DNA of 64,000 nucleotides from Paulinella micropora (Eukaryota; Cercozoa; Imbricatea; Euglyphida; Paulinellidae). Positions 29,184 to 38,084 of this stretch are shown piece after piece (positions within the stretch are counted from its first letter, which is position 1; every line of letters begins with the position of its first letter). The notes below the pieces were generated by a model. That model saw nothing but the letters and a program-made list of their open reading frames with translations, made no database searches and was not told the DNA's origin. The position numbers were made by a program, and so were the translations under genes. Location of the stretch: assembly GCA_019918135.1 (NCBI GenBank), contig WBZZ01006336.1, forward strand, positions 66,001-130,000, read 5' to 3'.

Positions 29184-29519
29184 ATGAGCACCAATCGCAA
29201 GCGCCCTGAGAAGGGTGCCGACAAGCAAGCCGGCGCTACCAAGAAAGCCAAGACAGCGCCGACGATCCAAGAGTTTGCGTTGGTTTTGCGAAGTGCCAAG
29301 CCCGTCAACGAGCCCTGGTGCAAGCAACGGCAGCAGTGCCGCCAGGTGTACGAAAGCATTGCCAGCTCCGAGCAGAAATTGGAGGGGCTTTGCCGGCGGG
29401 TTGCCGAGTGCAACTTTGAAGGAGGACGAGCTCCGTACACTAAATTTGACACTGCTACAGGCTTTGGTGGGCGCCAGCTCCATAGCAGAGCCCCACAGAT
29501 AGGTGATGGCAACAATTAG
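29184..29519 (+). CDS. Small basic protein, unknown function
   Basis: 111 residues from the ATG at 29184. The N-terminus is lysine/arginine-rich (MSTNRKRPEKG, ATKKAKTAP), resembling a bipartite nuclear signal. The middle is helical with paired cysteines (WCKQRQQCRQVYESIASSEQ, LCRRVAEC). The C-terminus contains FDTATGFGGRQL. No family recognised. An AG dinucleotide after a T-rich stretch directly before the start (TCTCTAGAAGAAATG) might be a splice acceptor, but this is weak. Confidence 0.5.
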   Translation: MSTNRKRPEKGADKQAGATKKAKTAPTIQEFALVLRSAKPVNEPWCKQRQQCRQVYESIASSEQKLEGLCRRVAECNFEGGRAPYTKFDTATGFGGRQLHSRAPQIGDGNN

Positions 29520-29830
29520 AAAACTTGGGTGCGAAAGTTGTTCTTACTACCCCTGCGACAAGTGCGGGGAGCTAAATCATTGCGAGGATGCGCACAGGTG
29601 CGTCTGCGGGTCAGGTGATGCGTTGGATGAGTAGACTCTGGTGCGGAGTCGTATCGTATACAAGTAAGTAAGTAAATCAAGCTTTTATTAAAGAAAACGT
29701 TTCTGTTCAAAATCCATTGCAAGAGTTTTTTTAATAATAAACAACAAGAAAAGGAGGGGGGAAAAGAGAAGAAGAAAAAATAAAAAATCTAAATTTGCGC
29801 GCATCCTGCGCCAACGGACTGGACACTGCG

Positions 29831-30880
29831 TTAGGAGGAGTTGGCTAGAACACTTGCCTTGAGCAGTCGTGCTCGGATTGCCTGCACCCGTTGCTTGTGC
29901 ACAATAAGTCGCAGACCCTCTTGTTGGTACCTGTTCTGCAGCCGCGCGGAGGTCGAGACAAGTCGCAGCCACACGTCTTGTTCGTATTCAAAGGTGGTAG
30001 TTACGGCGGGCAGTCCGCCAAAGACCTCGGCTAGGGCTTGCCGAATAGCAGGCCAGTTGTCCTCCCGGAGCTGCGTGTAGCTCAGCGCCGTGGGCCCGAG
30101 AGATGACTGGTGTTGCAGGGGCTGGGCTAGCTCTGTCCCGCACAGTTGGTCCCACGACTTTTCGCCGCACAGAAAATGCACGCTTGCCCAGAACGCAACC
30201 GCCGAGGAGGTTGAACCACGGGTTTGCAGCAGAGAGAGAGCAAGCACGCGGCTCAAAGCCTGTGGGTCAGAGGGCCAGCTCTCAACCACGGACTGCACTC
30301 GGCTTTCAAAACCAAATTCCAGGCGGTTGAGGTGAAAGTTCTGCAAGCTGCGGATGGCCTTCTGCGGACAGACCAGGCAGGTGAGAGGGGTGTTTGTGCT
30401 AGGAGCGGAGTCCGGCCGCCGACACACGCAGTCCTTGGCGTTCCCCCAGGGGCTTGGTGCTCTGGTGCCGCAGGTCACGTGATAAACTAGGCGCTCTTGG
30501 CGACATCTCGCGCTACTGTTCCCCTGCTCTTTTAGGTGGCGCATGGCGTGGAAAAGCGTTTGCCAGCGGTTCATGCATCTCAGGCAGACCCAGCCGCTGG
30601 TATCGGGGCCTAATTCTTGCGCAAAGGCGGTTGCAAGAAGTTTGTTTGGGAGGGCTGGATGCATCCCAGAAGACTGAGCGCCAGATGCCACAGCAAGCTT
30701 TTTGTCGCAGGCTTGCACTACAGGCGGGATGGGACTTGCCCCCCACCACAAATTCTCTTGCTGCCGCAGTAGGTCTGTGTGTAGCCAGAGAGGCCCGGGT
30801 GACGTCCAAGACAAGCGCGCAAAGTTGGTTGGCCCTTCGTAGGGCCGGGGCCAGTACTGATTGGTGCACAACAGTGCCAT
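29831..30880 (-). CDS. Unknown protein with CxxC-H-H zinc motif
   Basis: 349 residues from the ATG at 30880, fully open. Residues about 91-115 carry WVCLRCMNRWQTLFHAMRHL, a C2H2-like zinc site, and a later pair (CVCRR, then CLVC) may add a second metal site. The C-terminal half is helical (ALSRVLALSLLQTRG, LRLIVHKQRVQAIRARLL). No enzyme motif recognised. Shares a divergent promoter bearing two G/C palindromes with 31137-31535. Confidence 0.6.
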   Translation of the reverse strand: MALLCTNQYWPRPYEGPTNFARLSWTSPGPLWLHTDLLRQQENLWWGASPIPPVVQACDKKLAVASGAQSSGMHPALPNKLLATAFAQELGPDTSGWVCLRCMNRWQTLFHAMRHLKEQGNSSARCRQERLVYHVTCGTRAPSPWGNAKDCVCRRPDSAPSTNTPLTCLVCPQKAIRSLQNFHLNRLEFGFESRVQSVVESWPSDPQALSRVLALSLLQTRGSTSSAVAFWASVHFLCGEKSWDQLCGTELAQPLQHQSSLGPTALSYTQLREDNWPAIRQALAEVFGGLPAVTTTFEYEQDVWLRLVSTSARLQNRYQQEGLRLIVHKQRVQAIRARLLKASVLANSS

Positions 30881-30963
30881 TATCCGTTGGTTCGCTTCGT
30901 ATGTCGTGTGCTTTGTGCAGTATCTAATAGGCCAAAAAAAATCCCGTTCATTCGGAGCTAAGG

Positions 30964-31048
30964 AGGGGGGGGGGCGCCCCCCCCCCCTCCAGCTCCAGAA
31001 ACTTTTGAGTGGATTTTTGAAATAGAGGGGGGGGGGGCACCCCCCCCT
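30964..31048. promoter_or_regulatory. Divergent promoter with two G/C palindromes
   Basis: GGAGGGGGGGGGGCGCC with a following C-run (30963-30990) and G12-CAC-C7 (31027-31048) lie between the minus-strand ATG at 30880 and the plus-strand ATG at 31137. One palindrome faces each gene. Confidence 0.65.
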
Positions 31049-31136
31049 TTCATTCTCTACAATCTCTTTTCTTTTTTTAAGCGTGAAGAAAATCAGAAAG
31101 GCAGCTGCCAGTCCCCTCTCTCCGCGAAAAGAAGAC

Positions 31137-31535
31137 ATGGTTGACAAGTGCGATTACAGCGGTCGGTACAGGTGGCGCAAGCCTTTTCTGAACTTGCAAC
31201 AAGACGAGGATACGATGGGGCTGCTGCGAGCGCGCGCGGACCTGCTTGTGAAGAATCTGCGGCAATGCCCCGCTGCGTGTGGACAGTCAAAAGTGGCTAA
31301 GGAGTTATTAGAGGATATGCTCTCGTGTTTAGCAGGAGCCTTGCTAGTCACGGCCGAGTGTGGGGCGGCTCTAGAGGAAGTTGAGGCGGAATCTTGGATA
31401 CGCTTCGAGCGCTGCCCAGAGGATTCGTGCAACGACCTACTGCGCGCCGGCACTGCCTGCCTCTGCTGGCGCGAGCGGAAGCAACTCAGGAAAAAGCCGC
31501 GCAGAGCTTGGGGCGAAGAGGGCAAACACAGCTGA
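31137..31535 (+). CDS. Small cysteine-rich protein, unknown function
   Basis: 132 residues from the ATG at 31137; a GTG at 31083 would add 18. Nine cysteines are spread through a helical protein (MLSCLAGALLVTAECGAALEEVEAE, then FERCPEDSC). The tail is basic (RERKQLRKKPRRAW). A weak hydrophobic stretch around residues 62-75 is too short for a confident membrane span. No known family. Confidence 0.5.
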   Translation: MVDKCDYSGRYRWRKPFLNLQQDEDTMGLLRARADLLVKNLRQCPAACGQSKVAKELLEDMLSCLAGALLVTAECGAALEEVEAESWIRFERCPEDSCNDLLRAGTACLCWRERKQLRKKPRRAWGEEGKHS

Positions 31536-31741
31536 CTCACGCGAGCGCGGGCGGGGGGGGGGGGGAAGAAAAAGTAGAAAGGAAAGGAGTGAACATCCAC
31601 CTCTCTTCTCCTCCCCCCCCCCCCCCCTCTTCTTCCTCCTCTTTTTCCTGTAGCCCGCGCAAGCATTGGTGGGGTTGTCGGGGGTAGGGTGTGTGAAAGC
31701 CCCGTCTAGGCGAGGTGGGGGGTCTCTGTGTTTTCAGAAAG

Positions 31742-32721
31742 ATGACTCTGTTGGAGAGCGGTCAACGCCTAGGCAGACTGAGCGCGTTTCCTCCGGACAT
31801 AAGCCTTTGGTTCCTGCTAAGAACGGCCAACGCCGTGCTGTTGTTACTCAACTGTGCGGAACTGGCGTGTTCTCGTGCCAGAGGCAGCTGGAGCCTTCGT
31901 AGGAGTATGTCGTCTGACAACAACAACAACAACAACGACATCCCCCTGGCCGTCAGGTCCCCGAACAATGACGATGCGTGGATGGCACAGGCTACGCCGC
32001 CAGTGCGCTCCCGTACAGATCGGCCTGTCCAGCTAGGGCTACTAGTCTTGGTGCACTGGCTGTGCTGGTTCAGCTTTTTCTGGTGGCCCTGGAGTCGGGC
32101 AAGCGAAGCGCCCGCGGCGGGGCGGTTTTGGGCGGTCGCCGAGGTGTGGAACGCGTGCCTGGCTCTGGCGTATTTCAGCAAGTCGTGCCATCGCCAGCCG
32201 GGTGACTGGTACCGTTTGCTGTCTTGTCTGGCGGTGGTCTCGCTGCTGTTGGCACTTGGCATGAAGAGCGTGGCGATCGCGTGGCAGCCTTTGCCGCTTG
32301 CTCTGGCGATCACAGCGCGCGGCGGTGCCTGCCTAGCTTGTCAGCGTGCGGCCCGGCAGGGGTGGCTGGAGGGGAAGAGCAGGAAAGCTCGGAGGACTAC
32401 CTGATTCGCGATTCCTGGCCCAACTACTTCGGAGCGGGCGGCCTGCAGCTGTCAAGCTTTTGTACCTTGGGCGCTGCTGCCGCTTGGCTAGCCGAAAACG
32501 GAGTTAGGTCAACGGGCGACAACGCGCATGCTGCTGCTGATTTCGAACCAGCTGGCGTCCGCTGCGAGTTTGGGGTTAGACTTGGCGGCATGGGGTCTTT
32601 GGTGGCAGAAGGACCGCTGGCAGTAGCGAGGCTTGCCCGCCGATCAGCAGGGCTAGACGCTCCCCCCTCCCCCCCCCCCCTCCCCCTTCCGACTAGGTAC
32701 GTGTCGGCTGTAGCATTTTAA
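31742..32721 (+). pseudogene. Multi-span membrane protein, frameshifted
   Basis: From the ATG at 31742 the protein has several hydrophobic segments: DISLWFLLRTANAVLLLLNC, LGLLVLVHWLCWFSFFWW, WYRLLSCLAVVSLLLALGM and WQPLPLALAIT. They are joined by an Asn-rich loop encoded by an AAC repeat (31916-31937). The frame ends at 32404 with an unlikely basic tail, while protein-like sense continues one frame over from about 32385 (EEQESSEDYLIRDSWPNYF) and, in a third frame near 32530-32627, another hydrophobic segment appears (LLLISNQLASAASLGLDLAAW). So at least two frameshifts. Likely a viral membrane or envelope protein; family unknown. Confidence 0.5.
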
Positions 32722-32945
32722 AATTTATTAAAACAAAAAGAAAACTGGGCACGCCGGCAGTGGCTCTTAGGGCCTGCTAGGTTTCTTCCTGTGACATTTC
32801 CGGCAAAACCAGAGTTGGGCCAGTCTTTTTTGTAGTTTTTCTTTTTCTGTGTCCTTGCCTCTGCCAAATAAGCTAGAGCGGGGTTTGGTTTTTAGGAGTA
32901 ACAGTCGCTCCAGCCCATGCTTACTTGCAAGCGAAAACTCCGTGG

Positions 32946-35186
32946 CTAGTTGTGTGCGCTCGAAAGCAGTTCGTAATCTCCCTTTTCGGTGTTTGTGCTT
33001 GTCGGCAGCCAATGAAGCAGCGGCTCTAATGCTTGGCTCTGTTTGGTGGAAGTGTTGATATGCTCGGCGCCGTTAGCTAGCAGGGCCAAGTACAGCAGAG
33101 CATGCAGAAATTCCTGCCTATTCTCAAATCTCTGTAGGAAAGAACGTTTCCGGTCGCCAATTAAAACGGAATAGCTTTGTTGACGAAAGACGGGGAGGCT
33201 GTCCAAAAGCCGAACTTCAACCGAAGAAATACGCTTCTTTTCAGCAGGGACCAGGGCTGGCCTCTGCTGGAGATATACTGCAACGTGCGCCGGGTCCCAC
33301 CCGTTGAACAACCACAAGGGCTTGTCATCTGTGCCACCGGCCGTAGCTCTCTGTAACAGCAGGGCGGAATACTCCCCCATAAGTGAGAACAGTCTCTGCC
33401 AAGCCTCTGTCGCATATTCCCATTTGCCGTGCGAGAGGTAGTCAGACAAAAGGCCGTTGTCGTCGGGCTGCGTGTAAAACAACTTCGCCTTCTTGTCCGA
33501 CGACCTCTTGGACGACTGAAAAAAGCCCTGTAGCAGTTTATAATCTTCGCTCCCTTCTTGTAGCCCACCTGCCACCGCGCTGCTGAAGATAGAGATAGAG
33601 TCGGTGGTGTAAGAGGCGCAAACACCTATGCTATTCTCATACATGGCCTGGGGCCAGTCATCATTATCGTGGGGCACAAACCCGCCGGCGCGCGGGAAAC
33701 CAAACGCGACGATGCAAGAACGAGCCGCTCCTTTGTCCTTGTCATCTTCTTTCCAACATACCACGCCGCGTTGCAGGTACTGTTTGTGTTCGGCTTTGGC
33801 CAAGTGTGTGCACAGCAGCTGTAGCGAGGCGCTACCTCCGGCAGTTTCAGGAGGCACCAGGTGCCCTTTGGCAAGGTTATCTACATATTCCAGCGCCTCT
33901 TCTAAGCTAGTCCGAGAGTGCTTATTGCAACGCTCGCATGTGAGCAACATCTTAAGCAAATTTATGCACTGCTCCGCCGCAAGGGTCGGTGGGGCCTCCC
34001 AGTCATGCATCTGCGTAAAAATCGCAGAGCCAGGATCTCCAGGTTTGTTGTCAGTAATCCCGCTCCAAGGATCTTGGTGAACTCCGCGAAGTGGTACACT
34101 CAGCCCCGTGGAGTCCGCCAGGGCCGACAGGAAGGTCCTAAAGTGTCCCTGCCTTTGGAACCGCAGATTCGCGACCAGGGCTATGGAATTGCTCAGCAAT
34201 AGGCCCGTATCCAAGCCAAGTTTTTGCTTGGCAGAATTCAATTCTTGTTCGAGCACACCCAGCGCAGCGTCGAATGAGTCGCGGGCAACTAAATTTTGGG
34301 AGCTGGCCACTAAAGTCACAAACATACCGAGGCATAGCATGCTCTGCGGCGCGGAGCCGTCCAGCAACTGGTCTACCCACCGGCGGCTGAGCTCGCTGGC
34401 CGGTGCGTTGGTCTCGTAATACTATCCGAGCAAGTCCGCATTCCCCCACAAAACCTTGTCCTCGTTGTTATCTGTGTATACTAAAAAATCACGCGGATCC
34501 AGCTTGACCAGCACCGCCTCGCTCTCGAGTGCTGACTTTGCTGACAACTTTGCAATAAAGAGTCTGCTGTACAAACCTATGGTTTTGTTAGCAGCGCGCC
34601 AGGCATCGCTCAAGCTCATTCCATCCTCCTGGCCTTTTGGCACATAGTCAGCAAGGCTGCTGGTTGCTCGCGCGGCCTCGCCACGGAAAAGATAGCACTT
34701 GGCCGCTTGGCTTTGCTGCAATCTGCTTAACGCAGTCTCTGCTTTTTCTTTTAATCCTTCCATTTCTTTTTTGACTTTGCTCCTGCAAACTTCGCTGGGC
34801 AGACCCGCTAAGGCCTCGGTTGAGAGTTGCTGCGCGGCTACTGCTTTAAACCTGTTGAGTTCGGACTCTCTTACCCACACGTAGCTGTTGTCTTGGAAAG
34901 CTCCGATTCCAGCCTCGTAAAGTGCATTCGCCCACCTTAAGCGCGCATTGGCTTTGTCTATGCTGTCGTAAACGACAAAGCCATAGCGCTGCACAAGTGG
35001 ATTTCCACTTTGCAAAAAGGCTATGTCATATAAGCTCTGGGCGAGCCAGACGTCGTCAGCCTGTTCAGGGCCATCCTTGAACGTGCACGCGTTAGACCGA
35101 CAGCCCTCCTGATGTTTCTTAGTCCTGGCGGGCACTATCAGTCGCAGTCTGTGCAGAAATCCGCTAAATTTAAATTCGTCTGTCAT
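32946..35186 (-). pseudogene. Large unknown protein interrupted by one in-frame TAG
   Basis: One continuous frame of 746 codons from the ATG at 35186 to the stop at 32946, broken only by TAG at 34422-34424 (GGA TAG TAT). A CAG-to-TAG change would explain it. The N-terminal 250 residues (VQRYGFVVYDS, ANARLRWANALYEA, VKKEMEGLKEKAETAL) are duplicated in the neighbouring gene at 35430-36219. The C-terminal 490 residues (LLTCERCNKHSRTSLEEAL, VCWKEDDKDKGAARSCIVAFGFPRAGGF) have no recognised domain. Beyond 32946 another frame to 32767 is protein-like and ends in FCRKCHRKK, so the true C-terminus may be longer after a frameshift. No signal peptide. Confidence 0.6.
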
Positions 35187-35429
35187 CCGAAAAATTCAAA
35201 GACACCTGCAGTACTACTTGCCTGTCTCCCTTTGTTTATGTAATACTATGTTAGACAACCCCCAGCCTTCCTTTAGCGCCCCCCCCCCCCCTTGCCCTCT
35301 TTCCTGTTCTCCTTTCTTTATTGACTCTTCCTCCCGCTTTCCCGGGGAACATATGCAAAAAGATATTTATTCTTTTCTTCTACATACGCGTCGGCTGTAG
35401 CGTTTTATTTTATTAAAACAAAGACCTAG

Positions 35430-36219
35430 TCAAGAAGGATCGTATTCAGAATCTGATTCATCATCAGAATTGGAGCCTTTGGCTTTTGCAAATCTGGTTG
35501 ATAACTTATTAGCCACGTGACCGATAAGTCCACCTAGTTTCCTCTTTTTGGGTTCCGCTCCGTTATCTTGCGGGCGTGCACTTCTCCTCAATGTTCTGAT
35601 TCTTTCTCCTATCGAAGCTTCATCAACGCCCCTCCAGGCATCACTCAAGCTCATTCCATCCTCCTCCTGGCTTCTTGGTATATAGCCAGCAAGGCTGCCG
35701 GCTGCTCGCACGGCCTCGCCGTGGACAAGGTAGCACTTGGCCGCTTGGTTTTGCTTCAATCTGCTTAACGCATCGTCCGCTTTTTTTTGTAATCCTTCCA
35801 ACTCTTTTTTGACTTTGCTCTTGCAGGCTTCGCTGCGCAGATCCTCGAGGACTGTTGGTTTGAGCTGCTGCGTGGCTACTGCTCTAAACTTGTTGAGATA
35901 GGACTCTTTTACCCACACGCAAATGTTTTTTTGAAAAGCCCCGATCCTAGCTTCGTAAAGTGCATTTGCCCACCTTGAACGCGCATTGGCTTTATCTACG
36001 CTGTCATAAACGACAAAGCCATAACGCTGCACAGGTGAATTTTTACTCTGCAAAAAGGCTATGTTATACGAGCTCTGGGCGAGCCAGACGTCGTCAACCT
36101 GTTCAGAAATCATCCTTAAACGTGCATGGTCCGTCCCGGCAGCCCTCTAGATGCTTTTTAATCCTGGCAGGCACTATTACTCGCAGTCTCTGGAGAAATG
36201 TACTAAACTCGTCTGTCAT
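35430..36219 (-). pseudogene. Shortened tandem paralogue of the 32946-35186 gene
   Basis: The start ATG at 36219 matches the sister start (MTDEF, then RLRVIVPARIKKH), but one extra base near 36110 relative to the paralogue shifts the frame; the rest reads from 36113 to 35430. It aligns through the N-terminal 200 residues of the sister and then diverges into a different basic/acidic tail (KKRKLGGLIGH, then DDESDSEYDPS) with a nuclear-signal-like KKRK. The upstream C/G-tract promoter is duplicated as well (35190-35345 against 36225-36400), so gene and promoter were copied together. Confidence 0.6.
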
Positions 36220-36500
36220 CCTCGGCGCCCCTCCCCCCAAAAAAACAACTCGGATGCCTCTCCCTTTTCTTTATGTAATACTATGCTAGACAACTCCCCA
36301 AGCCTTCCTTTTTACCCCGGCCCCTCTCCCCCCCCCCCCCCCTCCCCTTGCCCCTCTCTCCTTTTCTCCTTCCCTTATCGACTCTTCCTCCCGCTTGATT
36401 CTCTCCAATCTTGTTTTCATGCAACTGGTCTTTAATCAAACAGCTGAACGACCCCGATAAACGGGCGCGGGAGGAGCCCAAGCCCTGCACTAGATCCACC

Positions 36501-37844
36501 TCAATCATCTTCTTCCCAATCTTCATCCTCGTCATCTTCCTCTTCATCGTTCTCCTCATCGTCCTTTATCTTTCCTCGTGCCGTCTGCAATGAATCCAGT
36601 GTTGGTGGTTTCGGCTCTGGAGCTGTTGGCTTATTTGGCTTATTCGCTTGGTCAATCAATCGTTGACTTCTCCTCCTTGCTATCTCTTGTTGGAACGGAG
36701 CTGGGTCGCTAAGTGGGCTACGTGTGTGGACAGTTCGCCGACCAGACCCAGCCGCCCGGTTCTCCTTTGCCTGCTCTGTTGCCTGTTGGGATAAAACATG
36801 AGAACGAGCGGGGGGGTGGTCTTCATCTGTATCGGCAATTTCTTCTTCCCTCCCATCACTTGATGTTTTAGAATCCTCGGTATCTGTTGCATAATCATCG
36901 TCGCCCTCTAAAGCTACGGCCGGGGCTTCCAGAGGAAGAGGAAAGATTGATTGCGAAAAGAACGTCAGCTTGCCCCCGCAGGTGTAGACTAGGCACGGCA
37001 TGTCTGCCAGTGGGGTTTGGCTGGGAAATGTCAGACAGAGCTCCAACGGGAAACACGTGGTGTTCCCTACGGACCTGTTCTTTAGCGTTAACTCGTGCTC
37101 ACTAATGCCAGAATCGTCGAGATGCCTGAGCGTGACGGCGCAGGGCCTCGCGCTCTTTCGCTCTGTGCGCAATGAGCTCTTACGTCCTGGCTTACACGCG
37201 TTGGTTAGGCAGCGGATTATTGTTTTGAGATCTTGCGTAGGCCAAACAGTTGCATAAATCGCAGTGCTCGTTCCTTCGGATACTGCCGCGAGGTCTGGAG
37301 GTTGGGACAGATTGGCAATCAGGCGAGGCCGTCGGGAGATGAAAGGGCCTACTCGGCAGTAACAGCGCTCCTCAAATACTGCTGTGCGGAGGCGATGATC
37401 CTCATCACCACCCCCGTCGGAGCGGGCTTGCGGTGTGGGTTTTTTCAGCCACAGCCGAAACCACACAATGTTTGGTTTGCTTTTTGCGGCAAGTTCTTTA
37501 ATACAGTGTACCCAATCCTCTTGCATTTCTCCAATACTGGTTTTAAGCAGAGTCCGCTCGATCGCTTTGGATTCCAGAGGCTGGAAGCTATCTTCTATTG
37601 GCTTTTGTATGAAGATGTTCCAAAAGTCTTCTTGGGCGCGGAGCACTGGAGAATATACAGTTTCCTTTTGAAGCGGGAGCTGGCCTTTAATCAACCTGAG
37701 CGATACCGATAGTTGAGTCTGAGTCTGGTTCGATCTTTTAGAAGCTTCAATCATTTCGTAAAAGAGACGACCCAACATATCGAGCCCGCGGGGCGGCGGG
37801 TTGGTAAGGTTGAAGAACCATTCTTCATTTTCCTCATCACTCAT
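36501..37844 (-). CDS. Unknown protein with acidic C-terminal tail
   Basis: 447 residues from the ATG at 37844, fully open. The N-terminal 300 residues are globular with several cysteines (RTAVFEERCYCRVGPF, TTCFPLELCLTFPSQ). The last 150 are low-complexity: a basic SRRTVHTR/RRRSQRL region followed by a long Asp/Glu tail (EENDEEEDDEDEDWEEDD). Such tails are common in histone- or DNA-interacting and nuclear proteins. No enzyme motif recognised. Promoter shared with the divergent membrane protein gene at 38085. Confidence 0.6.
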   Translation of the reverse strand: MSDEENEEWFFNLTNPPPRGLDMLGRLFYEMIEASKRSNQTQTQLSVSLRLIKGQLPLQKETVYSPVLRAQEDFWNIFIQKPIEDSFQPLESKAIERTLLKTSIGEMQEDWVHCIKELAAKSKPNIVWFRLWLKKPTPQARSDGGGDEDHRLRTAVFEERCYCRVGPFISRRPRLIANLSQPPDLAAVSEGTSTAIYATVWPTQDLKTIIRCLTNACKPGRKSSLRTERKSARPCAVTLRHLDDSGISEHELTLKNRSVGNTTCFPLELCLTFPSQTPLADMPCLVYTCGGKLTFFSQSIFPLPLEAPAVALEGDDDYATDTEDSKTSSDGREEEIADTDEDHPPARSHVLSQQATEQAKENRAAGSGRRTVHTRSPLSDPAPFQQEIARRRSQRLIDQANKPNKPTAPEPKPPTLDSLQTARGKIKDDEENDEEEDDEDEDWEEDD

Positions 37845-37852
37845 CACAGCCC

Positions 37853-38065
37853 CCCCCCCCCCCCCGTATGCTCTCTTTCTTTGCTATTACTACAGGAAGA
37901 AAAGCCGGCAAGGCTGTGGCGAGAAGGCGGGGTCGGATGGGGAAGAAAAGGAGGGAGGGGGGAGAGGGGGGGGGGGGGGAAGGGGAGGGGGGGGGACTCA
38001 GTGCTCTCCCCACTCCTCTCTTCTTCCCCGCCCTCTCCCTCTCCCTCCCCCCCCCCCCCCAAAAA
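37853..38065. promoter_or_regulatory. Divergent promoter with long G/C tracts
   Basis: A C-run at 37852-37865 faces the minus-strand gene, and a purine block (37950-37995) followed by a pyrimidine block (38005-38060) faces the plus-strand gene. The blocks can pair with each other. Confidence 0.55.
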
Positions 38066-38084
38066 AAGAGGATAACAAGCGCAG

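Noticed and set aside
7251-34424. Reassignment of TAG as a sense codon to explain internal TAG stops
   Set aside because: Intact genes here end at TAG (RNR2, HNH copy 2, SF3 helicase), and TGA and TAA also interrupt other genes, so nonsense change or error is simpler.
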